Assembly (NCBI RefSeq): GCF_009917385.1
Contig: NZ_QWLJ01000008.1
Coordinates: 94,153-158,152 of the forward strand
Reading direction: 5' to 3'
From: Roseburia sp. 1XD42-34
GTDB lineage: Bacteria > Bacillota > Bacilli > Bacillales > Amphibacillaceae
DNA length: 64,000 nt
Part shown: piece after piece, positions 1-8,421 of the stretch
Layout: every line of letters starts with the position of its first letter
Position numbering within the stretch: position 1 is the stretch's first letter
Translations under genes and position numbers: made by a program
The notes under the pieces: model-generated
Databases searched by the model: none
What the model was told of the DNA's origin: nothing
What the model saw: the letters and a program-made list of their open reading frames with translations, nothing else

Positions 1-1913
1 TTGTTCACACTTGTAACGAATTACAACTGCCAATAGATCGTAGCGAGATAGATCAATTGCAACTATCGGTATTTACAGAAAAGAACTGGAAGAAAATAAA
101 AGAGGATTTGGATCAATTAGATGTTAAACAATTACAACTACAACTAGATAAAAAACAGCAATCAAAGCAGCGAAATAAATTAATAGAAGAAAAGCAGGAG
201 ATTCAAGAAAGAATAACTTCTGAGCAACAGTTGCATGTTTGGAAACAACAGCTGCAGCAGTCGGCACCAATTTTTGTTCCATCCTCTGATGAACAACAAA
301 GTACCCATCAATCTAACTGGAAAAAGCAACAACAGCGGAAGCGAAAACAGGCACGTTTGATTTTTTCAGTTTTGATAATAGCTGCTATGCTGTTGGCGGG
401 TATGGGGATCGGGATGGACTATACAGCGCTATTACTTGTAGCACCATTAGTCGCTATCGGTGCTGTATTTCAATGGAAATGGCAGGAGCAGTCGATAAAA
501 GAAATGGACAGCTTGTTTATGCAACCAACGAATGGAAGCTATTTGTCGGACACAGAACGAGAGCGTGTAGAGCAGTTAGTGGAGCAGCAATTACAATTAC
601 GAACACGGCTTGGAGCGATCAATGAGCAATTAAAACAGATAGATGTTCAAGCGTTAAAATGGGAAGAACAACAGCTGCAACTAATGGATCAAATGCGCCG
701 TATGGATGAAAGGATGTTTGCTGAGCAAGCTGCCTACCCTTTTCTAACCCATGTTGCGCCCACATATTGGCCTGATGTATTCCATAGCTTGAAACAATTG
801 CAATATATATATAGGCGAATGAAGGAAGATGAGGAAACGTATGCAACATGGATGCAGCAACTAGCTAATATCCGTTCTAAGATAAACACGTTTGCCCAAC
901 ATGCAAAATGGGAATGGTCGGAACAGACAGTTCAGTTACCGTTTCATTCCATTGAGAAGCTATTGAAGAAACATGAAGCGACAGCTAATCAATGTTCATA
1001 CTATCAAACTCAATTAGCGGAGAGTGAGCTCGCGCTGCATCAAGTAAATCAACAAATGAAGCCTTTAACAATGGAAATGAATCAGTTACTTAAAACAGCT
1101 CATGTGGGAGACGAAGAAGCTTTTTATGAAAAAGGAAACCAAAAGCAACTCCAGCAATCATTATTAGAAAAGAGAGCAGCATTAGCTAGTCAGCTTGCTT
1201 TATTTTTTCCGAAAGATATGTTGGATGCTATGTTAGGTAAAAGTCCAAGGTTACTAGACTTGGAACAGCAACAAGAAAAGCTGAATCAAACAATTACTCA
1301 GCTGGAAAAGGATTTGGATACGCATCAGCAAATGTTAGCGACGGTCCATGCAGAGATAGATGGAATGGAAAAAAGAGAAGCTTACTCCGTTTTAGTTCAT
1401 CAAAAGGAAATGGAACAGGCAGCGCTCCGTCAACAGGCTAATCAATGGGCAACACTTAAAACTGCAAAAGAGATACTATTGCAAGCAAAACGATCGTACC
1501 AGAACAAATATTTGCATAAGGTGATGGAGCGAACAACATTATACTTTCGTGAGCTAACAGACGAAACTTACCAATACGTTTACCCGCCAACTGCTGACCA
1601 ACCATTTACGGTGGAGGCGGATGATGGTACGCGATTTAATGTTAAAGAACTGTCAAAAGGGACGATGGACCAATTGTACGTTGCTTTGCGCTTAGCGGTT
1701 AGTGTATGTATAAGTGAAGAACATGCCTTACCATTTATGATGGATGATGCATTTGTTCATTTTGATTCCATTCGAACAAAACGCTTGACGTCACTGCTCG
1801 AAAGAATTGCGCAAAGGCAACAAGTGATCGTATTTACTTGTAAACAAGATCTTGTTACATTGGCTGAAAAAAGAAGTTTTGTCCAAATGTTAAATTCTAT
1901 TCGCATTCATTGA
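1..1913 (+). CDS. yhaN: YhaN-type AAA/SMC-like ATPase, C-terminal part (5' end outside window)
   Basis: The reading frame is open from base 3 with no credible start, so this is the 3' part of a larger gene. The protein is rich in Gln, Glu and Lys with long coiled-coil stretches. It is interrupted near residues 100-140 of the visible part by two hydrophobic segments, as is usual in YhaN-like proteins. The C-terminus carries a signature-like segment (ELSKGTMDQLYVALRLA) and a Walker B-like motif (MMDDAFVHFD), the C-terminal half of an SMC/Rad50-type ATPase. YhaN is the ATPase partner of the YhaO phosphoesterase and resembles SbcC. The following yhaM and yhaL reproduce the B. subtilis order. A TTG at 57 could be mistaken for a start, but it is internal. 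Confidence 0.9.
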   Translation, partial: VHTCNELQLPIDRSEIDQLQLSVFTEKNWKKIKEDLDQLDVKQLQLQLDKKQQSKQRNKLIEEKQEIQERITSEQQLHVWKQQLQQSAPIFVPSSDEQQSTHQSNWKKQQQRKRKQARLIFSVLIIAAMLLAGMGIGMDYTALLLVAPLVAIGAVFQWKWQEQSIKEMDSLFMQPTNGSYLSDTERERVEQLVEQQLQLRTRLGAINEQLKQIDVQALKWEEQQLQLMDQMRRMDERMFAEQAAYPFLTHVAPTYWPDVFHSLKQLQYIYRRMKEDEETYATWMQQLANIRSKINTFAQHAKWEWSEQTVQLPFHSIEKLLKKHEATANQCSYYQTQLAESELALHQVNQQMKPLTMEMNQLLKTAHVGDEEAFYEKGNQKQLQQSLLEKRAALASQLALFFPKDMLDAMLGKSPRLLDLEQQQEKLNQTITQLEKDLDTHQQMLATVHAEIDGMEKREAYSVLVHQKEMEQAALRQQANQWATLKTAKEILLQAKRSYQNKYLHKVMERTTLYFRELTDETYQYVYPPTADQPFTVEADDGTRFNVKELSKGTMDQLYVALRLAVSVCISEEHALPFMMDDAFVHFDSIRTKRLTSLLERIAQRQQVIVFTCKQDLVTLAEKRSFVQMLNSIRIH

Positions 1914-1970
1914 CAATAAATGATAAACTATTTGCAGATTATGATTATAATGCATGTGGAGGGACATCCA

Positions 1971-2516
1971 GTGCCAGAGAAAAAAGAGTACCAAGATTGG
2001 GAAAAATATGATGAAACAATTGAAAAATTTATTCAAGTCATTGCCAAAAATATGAACTTATATGGGCTAACATCTTCCGTTGGTAGGCTGTATGGTGTAT
2101 TGTATTTTGCTGATAAACCAATGACTTTAGATGATATGCGTGATGCGCTTGAAATGAGTAAAACGAGTATGTCGACAGGTGTACGGACGCTGTCAGAAAT
2201 GAAGATGGTTGAATCTACCTTTAAACGGGGTATTCGAAAAGATTTATATCGATCTGAGGAGGATTGGTATAAATCGTTCACCTCACTCTTTGGTAACCGT
2301 TGGCGTCATCATACAGAAACAAATATTGAAGAAGCAGATGAAGCCATTGCTGAGCTCCGGAAACTAGAGGAAGAGACAGATGACGAGCAATTAAAGGAAA
2401 AGATTAACACAAATATTGATCGATTGGAGTATGCTAAAAATTACTATGAATGGTTGATGAAGTTTATTCAAGTAATTGAAAGTGGTAAGATTTTCGACTA
2501 TATTCCAAAAAATTAA
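1971..2516 (+). CDS. GbsR/OpcR-type MarR-family transcriptional regulator
   Basis: The 181-residue protein matches the GbsR/OpcR branch of winged-helix MarR regulators, which repress glycine-betaine synthesis or uptake genes in Bacillus. The DNA-binding region reads YFADKPMTLDDMRDALEMSK, then TSMSTGVRTL, followed by a conserved GIRKDLY segment. I chose GTG at 1971 because GGAGGG at 1958-1963 is well spaced; an upstream ATG at 1920 has no ribosome site. It starts 57 bp after yhaN and may be co-transcribed with it, an unusual place for an osmoregulator. A second, shorter paralogue lies at 7577-8065 beside opuA. Which osmolyte genes each controls cannot be read from sequence. Confidence 0.85.
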   Translation: MPEKKEYQDWEKYDETIEKFIQVIAKNMNLYGLTSSVGRLYGVLYFADKPMTLDDMRDALEMSKTSMSTGVRTLSEMKMVESTFKRGIRKDLYRSEEDWYKSFTSLFGNRWRHHTETNIEEADEAIAELRKLEEETDDEQLKEKINTNIDRLEYAKNYYEWLMKFIQVIESGKIFDYIPKN

Positions 2517-2529
2517 CAACTATGAAAAT

Positions 2530-2567
2530 GGACTGATGCTTTTTATAAGGAGCCAGTCCCTTTTCTT
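2530..2567 (+). terminator. Probable intrinsic terminator after the GbsR-type gene
   Basis: GGACTG (2530-2535) pairs with CAGTCC (2554-2559) and is followed by CTTTTCTT. The stem is short and the loop is long, so it may be weak. Confidence 0.45.
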
Positions 2568-2774
2568 ACATTAAAGTAGACAGAAAAAGCTTCGTCAAAA
2601 TTGGAGATGTCGAATTTATGGGACTAGGTTCTAGTTTTGATTATAGGTGGACTACTGTTTTAAAGTTTAAGCGCTTTTGTAATTTTGCTGATAGGGATGT
2701 AGAGGCTCCGAAGCTGTTTTTATTTCATTTGTTAGTAGTGCATAGGCGCTGTTCAAGCGAAGGGAGATAGGAAG

Positions 2775-3731
2775 ATGAAACAGGATATGAAAAAAGGGAT
2801 TAGGCATGCTTCGGTCGGGGAGGCTTATGAAGGCTTTTTATTAATACGTGAAGCAACCAAAGGATTAACCAGTAATGGGAAACCATTTTTAACGTTAATG
2901 CTTCGCGACGCGACAGGAGAAATAGAGGCGAAGCTATGGGATGCTACTTCAGAGGATGAAACGCTCTTTGTTGCCGAACAAATTGTACGCGTTGCTGGTG
3001 AAATTAATCAATTTCGCGGAAAGCCGCAGCTTAAAATTTTTTCCATTCGACCTTCACAACCAACAGATGAGGTAAAAATAGATGATTTTGTGGAAAAAGC
3101 CCCTGTGAATAAAGAAAGTTTAATAGAAAAGTTGACAGAAGCTATTTTTGAAATGCAAAATCCAAACTTACAAAGAATTGTACGGGCATTTATTAAAAAG
3201 TACCAAGAGGAACTACTTTCTTACCCTGCTGCAACAAAGAATCATCATGAATATGCATCAGGGTTAGCCCATCATATTGTAAGTATGCTAGCAATAGCTA
3301 AGGAAATTCATAAACTTTACCCGGAGATTAATAAAGATTTATTGTATGCTGGAATTATTCTCCATGATATGGCAAAGATAAAAGAGCTATCCGGTGTTGT
3401 TTCTACCACCTACACGATAAAAGGAAAACTGCTTGGACATATTCCTATGATGGTGGAGGAAATTGGAACCATGGCGAAAGAAATGGAGATTGAAGGAGAG
3501 GAAATTACTGTTCTGCAACATGTGGTGTTAAGCCACCATGGAAAAGCAGAATGGGGAAGTCCAAAGCCTCCGCTTGTTCGTGAAGCGGAAGTGTTACACT
3601 TAATCGACATGCTGGATGCTAAATTGAATATGTTAAATCGTTCGTTAGAAAAAGTAAAGCCTGGAGAGTTTACAGAGAGACTATTTGCTATGGATAATCG
3701 TTCCTTCTACAAGCCATTATTTGAGGAATGA
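2775..3731 (+). CDS. yhaM: 3'-5' exoribonuclease YhaM
   Basis: The 318-residue protein matches YhaM in length and layout. An OB-fold nucleic-acid-binding domain at the N-terminus (residues about 12-95, [25 protein letters not shown]) is followed by an HD metal-dependent phosphohydrolase domain. The HD domain shows [18 protein letters not shown] and [15 protein letters not shown], which supply the His and Asp metal ligands. YhaM degrades RNA (and ssDNA) 3' to 5' and acts in the cytoplasm. The ATG at 2775 follows AGGGAG at 2761-2766. In B. subtilis yhaM is next to yhaN; here a regulator gene is inserted between them. Confidence 0.95.
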   Translation: MKQDMKKGIRHASVGEAYEGFLLIREATKGLTSNGKPFLTLMLRDATGEIEAKLWDATSEDETLFVAEQIVRVAGEINQFRGKPQLKIFSIRPSQPTDEVKIDDFVEKAPVNKESLIEKLTEAIFEMQNPNLQRIVRAFIKKYQEELLSYPAATKNHHEYASGLAHHIVSMLAIAKEIHKLYPEINKDLLYAGIILHDMAKIKELSGVVSTTYTIKGKLLGHIPMMVEEIGTMAKEMEIEGEEITVLQHVVLSHHGKAEWGSPKPPLVREAEVLHLIDMLDAKLNMLNRSLEKVKPGEFTERLFAMDNRSFYKPLFEE

Positions 3732-3804
3732 TAGTACAATGTTATACCAATTGCTCATTAATACGTCCAGAATGAAAAAGCTAGACAAAGTAGAATATTC
3801 ACTC

Positions 3805-3849
3805 CCTTCTTGTACGTAGCGAAAACTTTTAAGTACGAAGGTTATTTTT
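3805..3849 (+). terminator. Possible terminator of yhaM
   Basis: CCTTC-TT-GTAC (3805-3815) can pair with GTACGAAGG (3833-3841) with a two-base bulge, followed by TTATTTTT. It overlaps the proposed yhaL promoter, so only one of the two readings may be right. Confidence 0.35.
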
Positions 3850-3869
3850 CCCTCCTGTACGCATATACT
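3841..3869 (+). promoter_or_regulatory. Possible sigma-E-type promoter for yhaL
   Basis: GTTATTTT (3841-3848), a 13-bp spacer, then CATATACT (3862-3869). The second box differs from the sigma-E -10 pattern CATACANT at one base. A mother-cell promoter would suit a sporulation gene. This is pattern matching only. Confidence 0.35.
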
Positions 3870-3899
3870 TGTACAAGAGACAAATAAGGAGGCGAAAAA

Positions 3900-4100
3900 A
3901 TGATACTCGGTGTGCCTTGGTGGGTATTTGTCATGATTTTACTTATTTTTGTTAGTGGATATATGGCTTTTCGAGGAATGGTTGCTGAAAGAAAAATGGA
4001 ACATCATTTTATTGAGCAAGAAGGGGAAGTTTATATGGAACGGCTTCGAAAGGAAAGAGAATTGAAGGGAAGAGGAAATCAAACAAACGAAATAACGTAA
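3900..4100 (+). CDS. yhaL: Sporulation-associated small membrane protein YhaL
   Basis: This is a 66-residue protein with one N-terminal membrane helix (PWWVFVMILLIFVSGYMAF) and a charged cytoplasmic tail rich in Glu, Arg and Lys. Length, topology and position between yhaM and a convergent prsA match B. subtilis YhaL, described as a sporulation protein of unknown mechanism. The start follows a strong AAGGAGG at 3887-3893. A terminator follows directly at 4103-4140. Confidence 0.8.
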   Translation: MILGVPWWVFVMILLIFVSGYMAFRGMVAERKMEHHFIEQEGEVYMERLRKERELKGRGNQTNEIT

Positions 4101-4102
4101 AG

Positions 4103-4140
4103 AGGCTAGTGCCAATGGATGGCCTAGCCTCTGTTTTTAT
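4103..4140 (+). terminator. Intrinsic terminator of yhaL
   Basis: GAGGCTAG (4103-4110) pairs with CTAGCCTC (4125-4132), then TGTTTTTAT. Repeat family 1 copy 1 begins right after the T-tract. Confidence 0.85.
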
Positions 4141-4410
4141 AAGATAAGAAAGGATAAAATTTGTTGCTTTGGGAATACAGGCTTTCCGGAATCGCCACGT
4201 CTTGGCGTAAGCGCCCAGCAACTAGGCGACTTCACGAAATCGTCTTCCGATAAGTCATCATCGGTTCGAGGTTAAGAGGAAGGCCGACTAAAAACGGGCT
4301 TGCCGCTCAGGCGTCGGCATACTCCTGTTGCAGGAGCATGATTCCTAAAACTTCAGTGGATTCGCTCCAGTCACTACGTTGCTAAACGGGCGCTCTGCGC
4401 CTTTGTTCAT
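4141..4410 (+). repeat. Dispersed repeat family 1, copy 1 (long form)
   Basis: It starts TAAGATAAGAAAGGATAAAA and ends GCGCCTTTGTTC. Internal landmarks shared with the other copies are CAGCAACTAGGCGACTTC, GATAAGTCATCATCGGTTCG, GCCGACTAAAAACGGGCTTG with its partner GCGTCGGC, and GTTGCTAAACGGGCG. It fills the space between the yhaL terminator and the prsA stop codon. It contains the palindrome CTCCTG-TTG-CAGGAG near 4322-4338. Confidence 0.9.
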
Positions 4411-4417
4411 GAGAAAA

Positions 4418-5311
4418 TTATCCTTTTGCTTCTGTATCTTCAGCGTCCTTTTTCTCTTCATTTTGTTTAAACATATCTTTATACTTGTCGATCTTCACGT
4501 CAACATTTGCATCTTGGATAAGCTTATTGATTTTTTCTTGCATTTTAGCAGGATCCATTTTCTTTGTTAGTAGTTCACGACGTAAATCTTCTTTCACGTC
4601 TTCAAATTTCCCTAATTTTTCTTTTTTCTCACGCTTATCATTTACTTTAATGATATGGAAACCATGTTGTGTTTTTACTGGATCGCTAATCTCATTTTTT
4701 TTCATACTGTAGGCAGCATCTTCAAACTCTGGAACCATTTGCCCAGCTGAGAAGTAACCGAGGTCGCCGCCTTTCTCAGCACTTCCGTCAGTAGAATATT
4801 CTTTTGCTAAGTCACTAAAGTCTTTACCATCGTCCAACTTCTTCTTGACTTCCTTAGCTGTTTTTTCATCCTCGACTAAAATATGTTGTGCTTTTACTTC
4901 CGTATTTTTACGGTCGTACAATTGTTTAAGCTCTTCTTCTTTAATTTTTACATCTTCGGCAATAGCTTCTTCCTGCAATAAACTAATCTTTATGATGTTA
5001 CGCAATTCATCTTCACTTCCGAATTGCTGTTCAATAGCCATGTCATATTGGTCACCAAGCTGATCTTTCATCTTTTTAATTTCCTCATCAACTTGATCAT
5101 CTGAAACATCGTACTTATCGCCTAGTACTTCCATGGTTACCAATTCTTGTAGAACTTTTTCGCCATGTCGATCTTTTAGCACTTCATAAAACTCTTCTTT
5201 CGTCACATTTCCTGCTTTCGTTTCAACGACAGATTCGTCATCTCCTGAACTACATGCTCCCAGTGCAAGGACACTGGCAGCTAATGTGACAGCAATTGCT
5301 GTTTTCTTCAT
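4418..5311 (-). CDS. prsA: Foldase PrsA, lipoprotein peptidyl-prolyl isomerase
   Basis: The 297-residue protein has a lipoprotein signal (MKKTAIAVTLAASVLALGAC, lipidated Cys20), an N-terminal chaperone region and a parvulin/PpiC domain at about residues 133-225. The domain begins VKAQHILVEDEKTAKE and includes FSDLAKEYSTDGSAEKGGDLG and THGF-type QHGFHIIKV. The C-terminal tail is rich in Lys, Glu and Asp. PrsA helps exported proteins fold at the membrane-wall interface. I chose the ATG at 5311 because AGGAG lies nine bases upstream; a TTG two codons earlier is too close. Family 1 copy 1 lies immediately beyond the stop codon, and no clear terminator of its own is visible. Confidence 0.96.
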   Translation of the reverse strand: MKKTAIAVTLAASVLALGACSSGDDESVVETKAGNVTKEEFYEVLKDRHGEKVLQELVTMEVLGDKYDVSDDQVDEEIKKMKDQLGDQYDMAIEQQFGSEDELRNIIKISLLQEEAIAEDVKIKEEELKQLYDRKNTEVKAQHILVEDEKTAKEVKKKLDDGKDFSDLAKEYSTDGSAEKGGDLGYFSAGQMVPEFEDAAYSMKKNEISDPVKTQHGFHIIKVNDKREKKEKLGKFEDVKEDLRRELLTKKMDPAKMQEKINKLIQDANVDVKIDKYKDMFKQNEEKKDAEDTEAKG

Positions 5312-5447
5312 ACTCAAACACTCCTAATCTGCTTGTACAATAATTCTCCCCTAGCAATTAATATAACATAGAATGATGATAAAAATACAGTTCAATTGAT
5401 AAATATCAGTAAAAAAATCTTTTTAAGAAAGCTGTATCGGGTAACTG

Positions 5448-5633
5448 TTACACCATTGTATTCATTACTCGTAAATAGGAGCTGACGAGAAGTATTGTAA
5501 TCATTATATTAATCACCCGAAACATTTTCCCTTGTTTAAGAACTCCCATTTCCATTTTAATACAGAACTTATGTGTTAAAGAATTAAAAATAAGAAATAT
5601 AATAAATCCATAGATTAGAAAAATGATATTCAT
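5448..5633 (-). CDS. Small hydrophobic membrane protein, unknown function
   Basis: The 61-residue product has an N-terminal hydrophobic helix (MNIIFLIYGFIIFLIFNSL), a short basic linker and a second helix near residues 42-56. AAAGGGGGG lies upstream of the ATG at good spacing, which supports translation. I do not recognise a family. The position, between prsA and a DUF3267 gene on the same strand, resembles the place of small yha genes in B. subtilis, but I would not transfer a name. Confidence 0.5.
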   Translation of the reverse strand: MNIIFLIYGFIIFLIFNSLTHKFCIKMEMGVLKQGKMFRVINIMITILLVSSYLRVMNTMV

Positions 5634-5821
5634 CGTACCCCCCCTTTAATATTGAAAGAATACATCAATACTTATCTTTGAAAAGGAATGACGAAAGATT
5701 CTTTCCATTTCCCTGTCATTTTAAAATATTATATTCTTTACTGTATCAAAAGTTTAATCATCTGCATAGGGGAGATTTGTTTTCCTCGTATGATAAATCA
5801 ATGCCTGTACGAACGGCAAAA

Positions 5822-5852
5822 AAAAAGGATCTGATACCAATCAGATCCTTGC
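5822..5852 (-). terminator. Minus-strand intrinsic terminator (probably of the DUF3267 gene)
   Basis: A perfect 11-bp stem AAGGATCTGAT / ATCAGATCCTT has a four-base loop. On the minus strand a long T-run follows. It lies beyond repeat copy 2, about 185 bp past the DUF3267 stop codon, as if the repeat had separated gene and terminator. Confidence 0.8.
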
Positions 5853-5857
5853 TTCAA

Positions 5858-6064
5858 AGATAAGAAAGGATAAAATTTGTTACTTTTGGGTACCGATATA
5901 ACGGAATAGCCATGTCCGGCTTAACCGCCCAGCAACTAGGCGACTTCACAAATCGCCCTCCGATAAGTCATCATCGGTTCATTACCTCCCCGTGATTCCT
6001 ATAAACTTTAGTTGCTTCGTTCCAGTCGCTACGTTGCTAAACGGACGCTCTGCGCCTTTGTTCC
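5858..6064 (+). repeat. Dispersed repeat family 1, copy 2 (short form)
   Basis: It has the family start (GATAAGAAAGGATAAAATTTG), CAGCAACTAGGCGACTTCAC, GATAAGTCATCATCGGTTC and the end GTTGCTAAACGGACGCTCTG. The central block with the GCCGAC/GTCGGC hairpin is missing. Its end overlaps the 3' end of the DUF3267 coding region. Confidence 0.85.
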
Positions 6065-6615
6065 TCATGACCTTGAATTAATATATCTAGGCCATTACCG
6101 TCTTCACTACTTTCAATTAGTGATTGCTTTGGTGCTTTCCATAAATAACTAATATACAGCAAGTCAATAAAAGCAATTCCAATATTTACAGATGTAAGTA
6201 ACAATATATAAACGGAATAATGGTTAAAGTAATAACTGGCAACAACTCCTGGAATGGTTAGTAAAATAGTTGGTGCCAGCGCAACAATGAAATAAGCTTT
6301 TTTGGTTAAGTGGTACTTTGTATAATAATAGAATACAGGGAAACACCCATTTTTTAATTTGAAAATGATTTTCATGCGTCTATTCATTAATATTAAAGGA
6401 AGAATATGCATAGACGAATGAATGGTTGGTAGTAATAGCAGTAAGAGTAGGAAAGGGATCATACCTGCTTCACTAACTTTTGCTGTTGATCCTTGAGCAA
6501 TGGTTATCGATACATATAATAAGATAAAGGAAAACAATGTAATCAAACTGGACATAAGCACTAATCGATTACGACCAAAATCTTTTAGAAGATTGATGGA
6601 TTTCCAGCAATTCAT
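6037..6615 (-). CDS. DUF3267-family membrane protein
   Basis: The 192-residue protein has four to five hydrophobic segments and starts MNCWKSINLLKDFG, typical of DUF3267 proteins near prsA in Bacillaceae. This family is thought to contain metallopeptidase-like proteins with HExxH. Here the corresponding site appears as HSSMH, without the Glu, so catalysis is doubtful. The last codons (EEQRRRASV) are encoded by repeat family 1, so the native C-terminus has probably been replaced. Biological role is unknown. Confidence 0.75.
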   Translation of the reverse strand: MNCWKSINLLKDFGRNRLVLMSSLITLFSFILLYVSITIAQGSTAKVSEAGMIPFLLLLLLLPTIHSSMHILPLILMNRRMKIIFKLKNGCFPVFYYYTKYHLTKKAYFIVALAPTILLTIPGVVASYYFNHYSVYILLLTSVNIGIAFIDLLYISYLWKAPKQSLIESSEDGNGLDILIQGHEEQRRRASV

Positions 6616-6898
6616 TTGGATCCCCTCCGGTTCCTGTTATAAGTTTATTTATCCTCCAAGAATCATAGTAAAAATAACTGGAAAAAGCAATAGGTTTTAA
6701 GCAGTTTTTTTACTTGTAAAAAAAAGTTTAAATTTTACTTTTTGAAAAGCAGAAGGAGAATTGTAAGTGCGCACGTTTCGGTAGATTATGATATATTAAA
6801 GTTATAATTTTAGATAAACCCCTCTAAATAAAAAGCTTATATAACGGTTCGCGATCTCATATGTTATCCCGTAATGTTTATTGAACAATAAATTGGTT

Positions 6899-7060
6899 AC
6901 CCCATACGTGCTGTAATACTCCTACTTGAGGAGTTAGTGCACCAAGTCGAAGTGAAATAACAGTAGCTAAACCATCTGTTTCGCAAGCGAATTCAAGGGG
7001 CGCTTCTTACAAATGGCTTCCAAGCCGTGAAGGTAGATGAAAACCTCGACTATTGAAGAG
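6899..7060 (+). repeat. Family 2 (IS200/IS605-like) degenerate copy A
   Basis: It contains the left-end landmark GTGCTGTAATACTCCTACTT, the palindromic partner GAGGAGTTAGTGCACC, then GTCGAAGTGAAATAACAG. A right-end-like GTAGATGAAAACCTCGACTA follows. There is no coding sequence. It fills most of the 6616-7138 gap. The assignment rests on similarity to copies B-G. Confidence 0.5.
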
Positions 7061-7091
7061 TAGCTATATTATACGTGGCTTTACCTAATTA

Positions 7092-7100
7092 TGCTATAAT
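7092..7100 (+). promoter_or_regulatory. Extended -10 promoter of yhaI
   Basis: TGCTATAAT is a perfect extended -10 element 39 bp upstream of the yhaI start. No clear -35 is seen. Confidence 0.55.
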
Positions 7101-7138
7101 GAAGTAATAGGCTGGAAAGGGGAGAAGAGGGAATACCT

Positions 7139-7474
7139 ATGAAAAATGAGGCAGAAACAACTGCTTTTCACTTACATTTACTTTCCAAGATTATAAATAT
7201 GGAAGCATATCCGTTCACAAAGTTAGTAATTGAGTGTGATATAACGGAACAAGAATATAACGAGTTGATTTGTTTGCTTGATGATTTGAATGAACAATTT
7301 AAAAGGCAAACAGAGGAAGGATTGTTAGATTTCTCTTCCTTATTAATTCATTTTGCCGGTATGCTTCATGAAAAATTAGAGCTTCACCAAACTATTTTTG
7401 CATTAAAAAAAGAAGGATATTATCCTTCTTTAATGAATGCTTTTTTAGCAATTATCGAACATATTAAGGATTAG
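7139..7474 (+). CDS. yhaI: DUF1878 protein YhaI
   Basis: The 111-residue soluble, acidic, mostly helical protein matches YhaI in length. Shared segments include YPFTKLVIECDITEQEYNEL and FAGMLHEKLELHQTIFAL. The function is unknown. In B. subtilis yhaI neighbours the transition-state regulator hpr; no hpr is seen here, and the next gene is a GbsR-type regulator instead. GGGGAGAAGAGGG precedes the ATG. Confidence 0.85.
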   Translation: MKNEAETTAFHLHLLSKIINMEAYPFTKLVIECDITEQEYNELICLLDDLNEQFKRQTEEGLLDFSSLLIHFAGMLHEKLELHQTIFALKKEGYYPSLMNAFLAIIEHIKD

Positions 7475-7576
7475 CATATAAGAATAACCTGTTTTCAGAT
7501 GTACATAATTTTTATAGGATGGAATAAGTAAACCCACTGCTCGTTTTATCGCTATATTGTGATTTGTTTTCCTATG

Positions 7577-8065
7577 CTAATCCCCCTTCATGTCACGAAA
7601 TAGGTCTTCCATTTCCTGGTGGAATTCAATAATCTCCAGCAGTCGTTCTTCTACTTGCCTCCCCTGTATCCATTCTGCTTCACTAGCTTTCATTTCTTTT
7701 ATTTGCTGTTCTATTTCTAAAAATGAGCTTCTTTGTTGGTGAGCAGCTTCGACCCATTTGTTCATATAAGATACCATAAGCGCTTTGAATAATTGTGTAT
7801 GCGCTTTATAAAGGCTTTTTCGCACTCCTTTCTTCCATACTCTTGTAACTAAATTTTGATCTGCTAGTGTCCGTATGCTCGTGCTCATCGCTGTTTTACT
7901 TTTTCCTAATGCCTCCGCCATATCATCTAACGTCATCGGTTTGTCAGCTAAATATAAATACGCAAACAGTCTTGATTCTAATGGTGTAAATCCAAACATT
8001 TCAATCGTTTTTGTAAATTCTACTAAAATTTTATTGGTTATATGCTCCGATTGAGGTTTGTTCAT
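7577..8065 (-). CDS. GbsR-type MarR-family regulator, divergent from opuA
   Basis: This is a 162-residue winged-helix regulator. Its recognition region is YLADKPMTLDDMAEALGKSK, then TAMSTSIRTLADQNLV, then KKGVRKSLY. It is clearly related to the 181-residue protein at 1971-2516. It is divergently arranged with opuAA, and the shared 356-bp intergenic region contains a 44-bp near-palindrome (8175-8218). It is therefore the best candidate for the local repressor of OpuA. Regulators of this type respond to choline or glycine betaine; the ligand here is inferred. The ATG follows AGGAGGG at good spacing. Confidence 0.85.
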   Translation of the reverse strand: MNKPQSEHITNKILVEFTKTIEMFGFTPLESRLFAYLYLADKPMTLDDMAEALGKSKTAMSTSIRTLADQNLVTRVWKKGVRKSLYKAHTQLFKALMVSYMNKWVEAAHQQRSSFLEIEQQIKEMKASEAEWIQGRQVEERLLEIIEFHQEMEDLFRDMKGD

Positions 8066-8174
8066 AAAACCCTCCTAAAACCTTGATATATAAAGGTTAC
8101 ACTAAATCGACGTTTAATAAAACTTAGTCATTGAACAGTATTATGGAGGATATTGGAGATATATAAAGAATAAC

Positions 8175-8218
8175 GTACATATTTTTTGTTCAGTTTTAAC
8201 TGTATAAAAAATATGTAC
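8175..8218. promoter_or_regulatory. 44-bp palindrome in the gbsR-opuA intergenic region
   Basis: Perfect 13-bp arms GTACATATTTTTT and AAAAAATATGTAC enclose a second dyad, CAGTT-TT-AACTG. The site lies 27 bp upstream of the proposed opuA -35 and about 110 bp upstream of the divergent regulator, so it is a likely operator. Cruciform or terminator functions are less likely because no gene ends here. Confidence 0.6.
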
Positions 8219-8244
8219 AAAACTAAAAGAATTTAAAGTTTGTG

Positions 8245-8274
8245 TTGTAAAAATAAAATGGTTATAGTTATAAA
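8245..8274 (+). promoter_or_regulatory. Probable sigma-A promoter of opuA
   Basis: TTGTAA (8245-8250), an 18-bp spacer, TATAAA (8269-8274). This leaves a leader of about 140 nt before opuAA. Confidence 0.5.
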
Positions 8275-8421
8275 GTAAGTAAAAGACATGTTCGGGGCTA
8301 GTGGAAAACTATAAAACTTCCATTCCAGTTTTTCGAGGACTTCGTATGTGTTAGCAATGATCATAAAGTAGTAGTTCGAATGCATGGTCATTGGCTCAAT
8401 TTAAATAACGAGGTGAAAAGT

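Noticed and set aside
4141..4410. Family 1 repeat as a tRNA, riboswitch or rRNA fragment
   Set aside because: No cloverleaf, no anti-terminator layout before a gene, and copies lie at 3' ends rather than in leaders.
4379..5063. Several open frames on the plus strand opposite prsA
   Set aside because: They are low-complexity Ser/Phe-rich antisense translations of a clear prsA gene and lack ribosome sites.
7577..8065. This MarR-type gene as the transition-state regulator hpr (scoC), expected beside yhaI
   Set aside because: It is shorter than Hpr and its recognition region is of the GbsR type.
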